A DNA stretch of 46,560 nt. Origin: Candidatus Cloacimonadota bacterium. GTDB taxonomy: Bacteria; Cloacimonadota; Cloacimonadia; Cloacimonadales; Cloacimonadaceae. Positions 1-8,328 of the stretch are shown here, piece by piece; position 1 is the stretch's first letter; every line of letters begins with the position of its first letter. Both the position numbers and the translations under genes were made by a program. The notes beneath the pieces are model-generated. The model saw only the letters and a list, made by a program, of their open reading frames with translations, had not been told where the DNA came from and made no database searches. The stretch covers positions 1 through 46,560 of the forward strand of contig JAQUJJ010000012.1 of assembly GCA_028681035.1 (NCBI GenBank). The letters run 5' to 3'.

Positions 1-385
1 CACCTCTACAAAGTTGGTCTGCAAACACAGGGGACCCACTTCCGTTTGTAATGGTAAATCCCCTCAAGGTGGCATTTTGCTCGGCATTACGGAAGGCAAC
101 ACAAGAGCCATTGCGGTTTCCGTCGATAATTGTGCTGCTGATATATGTGCTATCACTAGTGGTGGCTTCCAAGCTGCAAACAGTGATGGATTTGCCAATA
201 TAGTCTATATTTTCTATGTATCTGCCGGGATATACCAACACACTATCGCCACTATTGGCAGCTTCGATAGCGTCCTGTATTACAGAATACTGTCCGCTGC
301 CATCAAGGGCTACGCTTAGGGTAGCGGCAAATACTGTTGCTGTTAGCAGCATCAACATCGTGAGCATTATCACCCGATTCATCAT
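1..385 (-). CDS. Secreted right-handed beta-helix protein, 5' part only
   Basis: The minus-strand frame is open from an ATG pair (MMNRV...) at 385/382 to the left window edge, giving about 128 residues of a longer protein. A GGAG lies eight bases before the ATG. The first 20 or so residues form a signal peptide ending near VFA. The text that follows (SVIQDAIEAANSGDSVLVYPGRY) is the usual opening of DUF1565/pectin-lyase-like beta-helix proteins, in which a periodic 'generating' strand precedes stacked coils (IDGNRNGSCVAF, TLRGFTITNGSG). The protein is probably exported to the cell surface. Its catalytic or binding role cannot be read from this part. It lies downstream of, and in the same direction as, the large beta-helix gene ending at 516, but a terminator and a palindrome separate them, so it is probably transcribed on its own. 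Confidence 0.75.
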   Translation of the reverse strand, partial: MMNRVIMLTMLMLLTATVFAATLSVALDGSGQYSVIQDAIEAANSGDSVLVYPGRYIENIDYIGKSITVCSLEATTSDSTYISSTIIDGNRNGSCVAFRNAEQNATLRGFTITNGSGSPVFADQLCRG

Positions 386-404
386 TGCATTATCTCCATA
401 TCTT

Positions 405-467
405 TCCCGCGTAGGCGGGAATCCAGTAGTATCCTGTTGTCTGGATGCCAGCCTGCGCTGGCATGAC
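405..467. repeat. REP-like twin palindrome
   Basis: Two small palindromes, CCCGC-GTAG-GCGGG (406-419) and GCCAGC-CTGC-GCTGGC (447-462), flank an inverted ATCCAG (421-426) / CTGGAT (441-446). The whole can fold into one imperfect hairpin. This twin-palindrome layout is like REP/REPIN-type dispersed repeats seen in many bacterial genomes. It lies between two minus-strand genes. No transposase is nearby. Confidence 0.6.
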
Positions 468-506
468 AAAAACAAAAGTACAGGGAAAGCAAAGCCCTCC
501 CTGTAC
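468..506 (-). terminator. Intrinsic terminator of the large exported-protein gene
   Basis: Reading the minus strand, ten bases after the TAA at 516-518 there is a perfect 9-bp stem, GTACAGGGA / TCCCTGTAC (506-498 with 486-478). It is followed directly by TTTTGTTTTT (477-468). This is a textbook Rho-independent terminator placed at the right distance after the gene ending at 516. Confidence 0.85.
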
Positions 507-515
507 ACATTATTG

Positions 516-3500
516 TTATTTTAACAGTAGCATTTTCTTGCTGATGTTTCCATCTTTGGTAGTTAGGCGGTAATGATACAAACCACTGGCAACGTTTCTG
601 CCATATTTGTCTGTACCGTTCCACACAATACGGTGGGGTCCGCTAACCTTGTTTCCACTAAACAGAGTTTTAACCAACTGTCCCTTGATATTGAATATCT
701 CCAGATTTACCATACCTTCTTCGGCTATCTCAAAGCTGATGGTAGTTTCCGGATTAAAGGGATTGGGGTAGTTCTGCTGCAAAGCAGTTACAGGAATTAC
801 AGGATTTAGCACAGAAGTGGAATTTATGTTCATAGTGTAATACTGCATTCCATTATCGTTAATCTTCTGTATAGCGTCGTGTGCAAGTTTGCAGGACTGT
901 TTGTTATCCACCAGGGATTTGGAATCGTAATATAGCACAAATTCACAGTTCTCGGCAGTTATAATCTCGCCTTCATCCAGATAAGCACACAAATCTGTAT
1001 TGCTACCTTCCACTGTAACGGCTCCCTTACAAGCCCCATCCACATATACACCAATTTCCTTGGGAAGTTCAGCCAAGGCCTCCAGATTGATGTATAGAGG
1101 AGTGTAATCCATCTTCTCGGTGTAACTGAATTTCACAGCTACCGCCCTTAATCTGGGATCTACAGGGTGGCTGTTATTCCAGCTAAAGCTGCAATCCTGA
1201 GTAACACAGACAATCACCATGTCGCCATAGTTTATGGTGGGGTTCACCGTACTTGTCAGCCATATCCCGTCAACTGGGCTTTTTTTCATGCTCCAGCGTT
1301 GGGTTTTAATAGCCGTTACGTAATTCATAATTGGTGATAGTGCCACAAATGGTTCCACACTTTGTGGCAAGTAATAGCCCAGCCAGTTCTCGTTTTTTTC
1401 GGTTGTACCAGCCAGATGAGCATATAGATTCAATACTGTGTTAGGTGGCTGGATAAAACCGGGGGTGTTTATCAATATCTGCTCTGGCGCACCTGCAAGT
1501 AAGTTTATTCTAAAGCCTATATAACTGTTTACGCTTGCATTACCACCTTCAAGTCCTTGTTGCCCTATATACATTGTACTTTTGTTATAATCCCTTTCTT
1601 TCCATTCAACATACCCAAGGATATTTGGATATATGATTGGAGCAAAGAAGTTTGAATTAGTCGTATAACCAGAAGTGGTCCGATTGAGCACAGGGAAGCT
1701 CATCCATTTAATACTATTGGACGCATTTCCTGTAGGCATGGTATAGCTTTCGTATTTATGTGCTATGGAAGGATTTGCCCCTATATCGGAAGGAGAGCCA
1801 TCATCATCAAACAAACTGGGATCGCCACTATCTATACATGGGGACATAGTGGTTGCATCCCATAGTGGGACAAAGTCTGCATCGAGTTGCGGATCACCAA
1901 TCTTATTGCATGCTGTGGGGGATAATTGGAATCCAAGCGGATTTGTGTTGTAAAACACGTTATATGAAACTGAGGGACTGCCATTGTTTAAGGATTCCAC
2001 CCTTCCTGTTCCCATAGTATAGCTAAAGATATTATTGCTGATATTAATCATTTGGCTAATTGCATTGCCACCCCAGCGATCTTTAAAAACCAATGCTGGC
2101 GAGGTGGAAGTATAGGGAAGGCTGTTTACTATGGTATTGTTATAGAATTCTATGGGCTGAACATCCGTAGCTAAAAAACCGGAATCCAGTTCAGAGTATG
2201 AGACTAAGGCTACAGATACACCACTGCTGGCATTTGCTGAATTGGTTACAAACAGGTTATTATTCACATGGGTATTGTAGGCGTTATATACCGATAAGTC
2301 TTTTGCAGAACGGCATGCAAGACCGTTTGTATTTCCAAAATCGCCGTTGTTTGAAAAGCTGTTATTGGACATTAGCGTCTCTCCGCTTCCTGTCAAAACA
2401 ACTGCTCCGCCGACAGCTCCCTGATTGTTATTAAATGTGTTATTTTTAATCTCAACAGGCAAATTCGTACAGTTGTTAACGAATATAGCACCAGCTTTAT
2501 TAAAGTTACCCCAACTGGGTCCATATAACATTTTATTGTTTTCAAACAATGTGCCAGTTATGCTACCAGCACCCTCAAAACATACTCCACCACCAGAGTA
2601 GCCGTTCAGGGAGAATGTGTCACCCCCGTATATGCCACACCCGTATATATGACAATTCTGCACATTGAGCTTGATCCTTGCAGTATTGTCATAATTGAAG
2701 CATTCAGTATCAATATATCGAATTCCTTGTGTTGCATTTGTGACGCTTAATCTTTTGATCGTGTAATTTGAGATTATATCTCCGTACAATGCTCCACCTT
2801 CCAGCGTTATACCGCCGTTAATGATTACATCTCCAATACCTTCTAAAGTGAAGCTTGGTATTGGATATCCAATTAAAGGTGATAAGTTGATATCTTCAGT
2901 ATAAGTAGCAGTAGCTGTACCGGCTAAGACTCTAATTTTAATTGCTTGTCCACTATACAAGTTGTTAGCCATTAAATCCTGTAAATAATCTACAGCAGCC
3001 GACACGGATTGAAAAGAACCCTGCTGACTCTGAGACACTAATATGTTGTTAAGATTAACGGAATAAACTGTTACTGGAGTTATTGGCAAGTAAGTAATCT
3101 CCCCAAGCACATAATTCACTACTATGTCTCTATAGGTTGGCATACAATTTGCTTTACTAAAGATCAAGCGTACGTTGGATCCTCTTGTATAGATGTATGG
3201 AAGAGTGTAAGAACCATCTGAATTAACCATAGAAGTGTTGTATAATAAACCATTCACAAACATCTTGAGAGTAACTGAGCTAGGGTTAGGATCGCTAACA
3301 GTTCCGCTAATCAACCCTATAGTCTCGTTTACTTGATTATTCATCCAAGTTGCAGAACTAGTGATTCCAGTTTGAACGTAAGACTTGTCTAATTCTCCGT
3401 GTTTCCAGTTCCAAGTAGGGGAATCAGTACCGCTTGCGGGAGTTGGATAAACAAGCTTGTCAAAATAGGAATGACTGTGCAAATCAGCATCATTTGCACT

Positions 3501-5051
3501 TATGTTGTTGTAATTGTTAATAGCAAACTGGGGATCAGTATTACTGGGATTATTAACATTTATTTCTTTCAAATAAAGACTCGACTTGGTAGGAACTAGT
3601 ACAGGGGCGGAATACTGGTTTAGATCAAATGAGTAGGGAGGGCGAAAACCCATCCATACATCTTGTGATTCGTGACACATATCTAATTCTCTAATATCAT
3701 TAAATACAGATCCAGGTTGGTAGTCATAATCACATTGATCTGCAGTGAAAGAAGAATCCCAAATATTGGTAAAATGTATATTAAAATTGTAATCCATACA
3801 AGCTGAACCTAAATTGAAGGTTCCACTTCGCTCCAAGCTTCCATTCGAAAATGCTAGGCATTTGATATTATTTTGTTTATAAGGGAATCCTGTTTTTGCT
3901 CCAGTATTAAGAACTGGATTTTCCGGTAAGTAGCTATTCCGCTCTTCTTGGTTAATTTCCGAATAGAAATCATTATAATCGGTTGTTCCTGTTGTGTAGA
4001 TTTCGTTATTGTTTACAAATCCAGAAGCAAAGTAGTTCGCTCTTAGCAATTGCTTTGCAGTTGTGCTTTGTACCTTATCCTTCCAAGCGTCTGCATTATG
4101 ATTATGTACGTCATTAAGTGCATCTTTCAGGTGATCGACCAAATGTTGAACATTTTGATTCAAAGCAACGCCCCTATGAGGGGCATCAAGAGATATGTAT
4201 TGGGAACAATAATGCTCCACATTATTATCTTCTGCAAAGGCTAATGCATACCTTGCCAAGACACCTCCCATAGAATAACCAAACACCTTTGTACCTTCCA
4301 CTAATCTGGTTGTGGATTGTTTGTCATGAATATACCTAAGTGCTGCCAAAACTACCATAGCATTATCACGCATGTTTCTGGTACCCTCTGCAAGCTTCAG
4401 AAGATAAACTTCCGAATTTGGTAAACTTGGCAGCCATTTGGCAACAAGTGAGCTCATAAAACTGGAACTGCTGTCTATATTTATATCAAATCCCTCTACA
4501 AACATAACTGGTTTTATAGCATTCAAATTCGATATGCCCGTTTGTTTCACGATAAGCTCATCACCATGAAGATTATGGTAAACGGTATCCCTATCCATAA
4601 CAGCAAAGCAAATTTCATCGCTGACAATAGTAGAATCTGCGGTATCAATCACATCTATGGTAAGGTTATAAACTCCATAACTCAAAATCGGAGTCATGAA
4701 TTGCAGAGGAGTATTGCTCCAAGTGCGAATAGATTGGTTTTCAAACCGTTGATTATCAATGCTTATATTGAATCGATAAGCACCCGCTGGGTATTGGGGC
4801 AGGCTAATTGCTATTGGTATCTGCGTGTTATCGGCAGATACATTTACAATGGTATCTACGTTTTGGCTGTACACAATATCCGTTTCACCGTAGGACAATG
4901 ATATAGCATCCCTATTTACAATGGAAAAATTAGTATATTGTGCATTATTATACGTGTAAAGGTAATTGTAACCGTTTGGGCTTTGGGTTATTGAGCCAAA
5001 CATAAGCCCGATTACAAGTAAGCTTAATAGAGTAGAAATGAGTTTTTTCAT
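516..5051 (-). CDS. Large secreted lipase-like / beta-helix protein with C-terminal sorting domain
   Basis: The product is about 1,511 residues and is exported. I chose the ATG at 5051 (MKKLIS...): the GGAG at 5064-5061 is nine bases from it but directly abuts the earlier ATG at 5060. Numbered from 5060, the order is: signal peptide (to about 25); an alpha/beta-hydrolase domain (about 180-560) with KPVMFVEGFD, the nucleophile elbow GYSMGG (about 260-265, Ser 262) and SLDAPHRG, as in lipases; a short carboxypeptidase-regulatory-like fold (about 580-655); a right-handed beta-helix (about 665-1100, many N-rich turns); a poorly defined stretch; and a last 90 or so residues with NYPNPFNPETTI, then FNIKGQLV and SGLYHYRL, the FlgD-like/type-A sorting module used for surface delivery. 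It probably acts outside the cell on a lipid or ester substrate, while the helix may bind polysaccharide. Substrate unknown. Confidence 0.85.
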   Translation of the reverse strand: MKKLISTLLSLLVIGLMFGSITQSPNGYNYLYTYNNAQYTNFSIVNRDAISLSYGETDIVYSQNVDTIVNVSADNTQIPIAISLPQYPAGAYRFNISIDNQRFENQSIRTWSNTPLQFMTPILSYGVYNLTIDVIDTADSTIVSDEICFAVMDRDTVYHNLHGDELIVKQTGISNLNAIKPVMFVEGFDINIDSSSSFMSSLVAKWLPSLPNSEVYLLKLAEGTRNMRDNAMVVLAALRYIHDKQSTTRLVEGTKVFGYSMGGVLARYALAFAEDNNVEHYCSQYISLDAPHRGVALNQNVQHLVDHLKDALNDVHNHNADAWKDKVQSTTAKQLLRANYFASGFVNNNEIYTTGTTDYNDFYSEINQEERNSYLPENPVLNTGAKTGFPYKQNNIKCLAFSNGSLERSGTFNLGSACMDYNFNIHFTNIWDSSFTADQCDYDYQPGSVFNDIRELDMCHESQDVWMGFRPPYSFDLNQYSAPVLVPTKSSLYLKEINVNNPSNTDPQFAINNYNNISANDADLHSHSYFDKLVYPTPASGTDSPTWNWKHGELDKSYVQTGITSSATWMNNQVNETIGLISGTVSDPNPSSVTLKMFVNGLLYNTSMVNSDGSYTLPYIYTRGSNVRLIFSKANCMPTYRDIVVNYVLGEITYLPITPVTVYSVNLNNILVSQSQQGSFQSVSAAVDYLQDLMANNLYSGQAIKIRVLAGTATATYTEDINLSPLIGYPIPSFTLEGIGDVIINGGITLEGGALYGDIISNYTIKRLSVTNATQGIRYIDTECFNYDNTARIKLNVQNCHIYGCGIYGGDTFSLNGYSGGGVCFEGAGSITGTLFENNKMLYGPSWGNFNKAGAIFVNNCTNLPVEIKNNTFNNNQGAVGGAVVLTGSGETLMSNNSFSNNGDFGNTNGLACRSAKDLSVYNAYNTHVNNNLFVTNSANASSGVSVALVSYSELDSGFLATDVQPIEFYNNTIVNSLPYTSTSPALVFKDRWGGNAISQMINISNNIFSYTMGTGRVESLNNGSPSVSYNVFYNTNPLGFQLSPTACNKIGDPQLDADFVPLWDATTMSPCIDSGDPSLFDDDGSPSDIGANPSIAHKYESYTMPTGNASNSIKWMSFPVLNRTTSGYTTNSNFFAPIIYPNILGYVEWKERDYNKSTMYIGQQGLEGGNASVNSYIGFRINLLAGAPEQILINTPGFIQPPNTVLNLYAHLAGTTEKNENWLGYYLPQSVEPFVALSPIMNYVTAIKTQRWSMKKSPVDGIWLTSTVNPTINYGDMVIVCVTQDCSFSWNNSHPVDPRLRAVAVKFSYTEKMDYTPLYINLEALAELPKEIGVYVDGACKGAVTVEGSNTDLCAYLDEGEIITAENCEFVLYYDSKSLVDNKQSCKLAHDAIQKINDNGMQYYTMNINSTSVLNPVIPVTALQQNYPNPFNPETTISFEIAEEGMVNLEIFNIKGQLVKTLFSGNKVSGPHRIVWNGTDKYGRNVASGLYHYRLTTKDGNISKKMLLLK

Positions 5052-5308
5052 TATGTTCATCTCCTGCTTAAATTTAAGTTAAAGCAATAAATGTTCCCCT
5101 GCAAGGTGAAATAGCACAAAAACATGGGCTAAAGTAAAACAATCTCACTTTGCAAGCTAGCGTCATATTCTCTTTATATGGTAAACTGTTAATTTGCATA
5201 AAATATAACCTGTCCCAAGGATTAATTATTCGGCGAATATGGCAAGCTTTATTGTAGTATCATTGTAGTTATATTTCCCCATATTGTTGATTTCCTGCAA
5301 CACCACGA

Positions 5309-5413
5309 CTATCCATAAATCTTCTTTAACAAATCCCGTACAAGTTTTGCCTCATATACAAACATCAACAAACATCGTTTTTCCTTCAAGGTTAACTTGC
5401 GTTTTCTTTTCAT
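5309..5413 (-). CDS. Very small basic protein (34 aa), hypothetical
   Basis: On the minus strand an ideal Shine-Dalgarno, AGGAGG (5426-5421), lies seven bases before an ATG at 5413, opening a 34-residue frame (MKRKRKLTLKEK...LLKKIYG) that ends with TAG at 5309. The product is strongly basic at its start and otherwise looks like one amphipathic helix. I do not recognise a family. It lies 258 bp upstream of the large exported-protein gene in the same direction. The ribosome-binding site is the main support for translation; codon statistics on 34 codons cannot settle it. Confidence 0.45.
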   Translation of the reverse strand: MKRKRKLTLKEKRCLLMFVYEAKLVRDLLKKIYG

Positions 5414-5748
5414 TTTGTTCCTCCTATATAGATTAGTATCGTTTTTCTAAAAGTGTTAACCAGAATCTCTGTAATATATTGAAATGTAGGCAAATATAGT
5501 TTACGAAGTGGAGAAGTCGAGAGGTCGAGGGGGGGGGAGGATTAAGGATTAAGAATTAAGGTTCATCTCAATTCTTAGTTCTGTGAATCTCTTTTACTCC
5601 TTTACTCTTTGTAAATGTAGTTCTTTTGTTTCTCTATGTGGTTAAACAAATACCTCTGCTTTGCTACGTGCTTTCAGCAGCATTGGAATGCTACTCTACA
5701 ATGTTAACTTGCGGTCTTGCTTCAAGCTCTTGTTTTGCGGAGGAACTT

Positions 5749-5802
5749 CCCAGGTGATTCCCACGTCGTCACGAGGGAATCACCTGGGATTCACAAGGCG
5801 AT
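5749..5802. repeat. Palindromic repeat made of 11-bp CAC units (copy 1)
   Basis: A perfect 14-bp inverted repeat, CCCAGGTGATTCCC (5749-5762) and GGGAATCACCTGGG (5775-5788), encloses a 12-base loop. The right side reads as consecutive 11-bp units that each begin with CAC: CACGAGGGAAT (5770), CACCTGGGATT (5781), CACAAGGCGAT (5792). A related copy sits at 44142-44198, where the 20-base core matches in 18 positions. Both copies lie in gene-free DNA. Confidence 0.7.
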
Positions 5803-6021
5803 TACATGGATTTGGAGCAAGGGCATAGCAAATCCGCACTTCTATTCAACCTATTTCACCCAAGAAATTGCTTTTTTCCCGAAAGATGGGGGACTGGCAA
5901 GAAAGAAATTCCTTGCCATAATATACGATACTAAAAACAGTGAAAATCGTGATTCTCAAGATGGATATAAGGCTTTCCATTTTGATTATCTGATTGAAAT
6001 AAGTATTAGGAAAGAAAACTG

Positions 6022-7251
6022 ATGAAGATACTCGTTATCAATTGTGGCAGTTCCTCGCTAAAATACGAGATATACCAGATGCCGCTTAAGCAGAGCTTGG
6101 GTAAGGGTTTAGTGGAGCGCATAGGGCTGCCAGTTGGCAGAATATGTCAGGAATACAATTCCACCAAATACGAAAAGACCATGCCTATTCCCGATCACCG
6201 CATGGCTTTTGAGCAGATGATGCTTGCTTTATTGGATAAAGATAAGGGCATTTTAAACAGCATCACGGATATTACGGGTATCGGGCATCGAGTGGTTCAT
6301 GGCGGAGAACAATACTCCGCTTCCATCGTTATTGATGAAGACGTTAAGAAAGCCATAGAGATAAACTGTGAGCTTGCCCCCTTGCATAATCCTGCTAATT
6401 TAACTGGCATAATGGAAGCGGAAGCCATCTTCAAGGATATCCCCCAGGTTGCGGTTTTCGACACAGCCTTCCACCAAACTTTGCCTCCCAGTGCCTATCT
6501 CTATGGAATCCCACGGGAATTTTACGAAAAGTACCGCATTCGCCGTTACGGTTTTCATGGCACCAGCCACCGCTATGTGGCGGGGATTGCCCTGCAAATG
6601 ATGCAGCGCAGCGTGGAAAACACCAATATGGTAACTTGCCACTTGGGTAATGGAGCTTCCATCACAGCTATTCAGGCGGGACGCTCCATAGACACATCCA
6701 TGGGCTTCACACCGCTGGAAGGCTTGATGATGGGCACCCGCAGCGGTGATCTAGACCCCAGTATTATCTTTTATCTGGAAGAGCGAGGCTTCGATTTTCA
6801 CGAGCTGCAAAACATATTTAACAAGAAAAGCGGGTTGCTTGGCTTATCTGGTATCTCCAGCGACTTACGCGATATTGAAGCTGCCGCCTTGGAAGGAAAT
6901 CAGGATGCCATAGAGACTTTGGATACCTATGCGTACCGCATTCGCCGTTATATTGGAGCATACGTGGCTAACCTTATAAAAGTGGATATGATAGTGTTTA
7001 CGGGTGGTATTGGGCAATTTGGCGTCAGCATGCGCAAGCGGATTTGCAGCCGTCTGGAAAATATAGGCATTCATATTAACCGCGATTTGAATAGCCAGAT
7101 TGGGGCAAATGCGGGGATTATATCTCAGGATTACTCTCCCATCACCATCCTGGTGATTCCCACCAACGAAGAACTACAAATAGCTATAGATGCTTACGAA
7201 TTAATCACTGGAGATATATTGTCCCATTTATCGGGCAATCCGGTGTCTTAA
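6022..7251 (+). CDS. ackA: Acetate kinase
   Basis: The product is 409 residues, the usual length for the family. It interconverts acetyl phosphate + ADP with acetate + ATP in the cytoplasm, the ATP-yielding last step of acetate fermentation. The N-terminal phosphate-binding motif NCGSSSLKYEIY (residues 6-17) is present, as are GHRVVHGG, HNPANLTGI, VFDTAFHQTLPP, RYGFHGTSHRYV and CHLGNGASI, all acetate-kinase signatures that include the catalytic His and Arg regions. AGGAAAG stands upstream of the ATG. No phosphotransacetylase gene is adjacent. A membrane-protein gene follows after 27 bp (33 bp from its preferred start), so co-transcription is possible but the functional link is unclear. Confidence 0.96.
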   Translation: MKILVINCGSSSLKYEIYQMPLKQSLGKGLVERIGLPVGRICQEYNSTKYEKTMPIPDHRMAFEQMMLALLDKDKGILNSITDITGIGHRVVHGGEQYSASIVIDEDVKKAIEINCELAPLHNPANLTGIMEAEAIFKDIPQVAVFDTAFHQTLPPSAYLYGIPREFYEKYRIRRYGFHGTSHRYVAGIALQMMQRSVENTNMVTCHLGNGASITAIQAGRSIDTSMGFTPLEGLMMGTRSGDLDPSIIFYLEERGFDFHELQNIFNKKSGLLGLSGISSDLRDIEAAALEGNQDAIETLDTYAYRIRRYIGAYVANLIKVDMIVFTGGIGQFGVSMRKRICSRLENIGIHINRDLNSQIGANAGIISQDYSPITILVIPTNEELQIAIDAYELITGDILSHLSGNPVS

Positions 7252-7284
7252 TAAAATGGTTTTATATAATAAGGAGTTATGAAG

Positions 7285-8328
7285 ATGAAAAGAAGTACCC
7301 TGATGCTAATGTTTCTTTTTGCAGTTACGTTGCTCGTCGCATCTGTGGGGATTACCTCTGTAAATATGGAAGACTATAGTGGTGCAGTGGTTAGGGTGGT
7401 TATTGGTTTAAGTGCCAATGGAACTTATCAAATTAGTTCCAACCCCGGCAGCCTGGATTTTAAGCTTGATAATTTCATCAGCAATAGTAAGGCACGTATT
7501 GCCACCAAAGACAGCAATTTGGTTTCTGCCATAGAACAGGATGGAGACGTCCTTCACATTACTGTTAAACAAGCTTATCGCTATGAAACCAGTAGTTTTA
7601 CATACCCCCGCAGAGTTGCAGTGGATATCTTTAAAAACAATCCCAATAGAGAAGAAAGGCTTGATATAGCGGCTTTTTACAGCGATACTGGCAAACTTAA
7701 CAGTGCAGACAAAACATATAGCGATTTACATATAGATTACCGTCAGGATAGCGAGATTCTTTACAAATGGGCTGTATTGCTGCATAAAAGAGGTAGCTCA
7801 CGTGCTTCAGAAAAGCTATTTTACATCCCCACGGGTGCACCCTATTTTGAACAAGCAAAAAAGCTTATGGCTGTATTGCATGGTGAGGAAGAGCCTCTTC
7901 CCCCTCCTCCTCCAATCGCGATAGAGGAAACGGATAATGTGCAAACACCTCCGCCAGTTTCTGCTGAACCTGCAAAAGTACCCGAAGTTTCTGCATTGGT
8001 TCAAACAAAACAAGCTCCTGCGATATGCCCCATCAATTGGTTGGGTGTAATCCCCAAGCTGGTTCTCTTGGGCTTTTTGCTTGCCATTTCGGTAATCATA
8101 TTTGTTTTTGCTGTTACACGTAAAAGAAAGCCTGAACCTGAACCCAGTCCTTTTATAAAAAGCAGTACATCGCTGGATACCAAGACCTTATGCAGCATGG
8201 TAAGTAAACTGCTTTCCGATGGTTGGTCGATGCGTGAGATATCCAAAGAGCTTAAAATCAGCCTGAAAGAAGTGGAACAATTGGTTCAGATATGTCACAG
8301 CGGGATACATGAAGACCAAGATAATTAA
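7285..8328 (+). CDS. Membrane-anchored protein with AMIN-like, TPR-like and cytoplasmic HTH-like parts
   Basis: The ATG at 7285 (MKRSTLML...) is eight bases after AAGGAG; the ATG at 7279 is only two bases away and less likely. About 347 residues. A signal peptide comes first, then a beta-rich region (about 30-115; GLSANGTYQISS...RRVAVDIFKN) resembling an AMIN-type envelope-binding domain. A short helical TPR-like stretch (about 125-200) and a proline-rich linker (PLPPPPP) follow. One membrane segment (about 255-280) leads to a basic, Pro/Glu-rich stop region and a C-terminal 50 or so residues (SDGWSMREISKELKISLKEVEQLV) that look like a helix-turn-helix. The topology implied is periplasmic sensor/binder and cytoplasmic HTH. 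It overlaps the next gene by 20 bp, so the two are probably translated together. No named family recognised. Confidence 0.7.
   Translation: MKRSTLMLMFLFAVTLLVASVGITSVNMEDYSGAVVRVVIGLSANGTYQISSNPGSLDFKLDNFISNSKARIATKDSNLVSAIEQDGDVLHITVKQAYRYETSSFTYPRRVAVDIFKNNPNREERLDIAAFYSDTGKLNSADKTYSDLHIDYRQDSEILYKWAVLLHKRGSSRASEKLFYIPTGAPYFEQAKKLMAVLHGEEEPLPPPPPIAIEETDNVQTPPPVSAEPAKVPEVSALVQTKQAPAICPINWLGVIPKLVLLGFLLAISVIIFVFAVTRKRKPEPEPSPFIKSSTSLDTKTLCSMVSKLLSDGWSMREISKELKISLKEVEQLVQICHSGIHEDQDN

Larger units (their letters stand above)
5052..6021. other. Intergenic region between divergent gene groups
   Basis: Apart from the 34-residue ORF (5309-5413), I see no convincing gene. The stretch 5052-5308 should carry promoter elements for the large minus-strand gene, but I could not pick out a reliable -35/-10 pair. 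Around 5529-5537 is a run of nine G, followed by degenerate ATTAAG repeats and purine- or pyrimidine-rich low-complexity sequence. An 11-bp-unit palindrome lies at 5749-5802. The final bases (AGGAAAG, 6009-6015) are the ribosome-binding site of ackA. Confidence 0.6.

Noticed and set aside
5717..6022. 101-residue plus-strand open frame before ackA
   Set aside because: Its first third is made of the CAC-unit palindrome and there is no ribosome-binding site; the text has no protein-like pattern.
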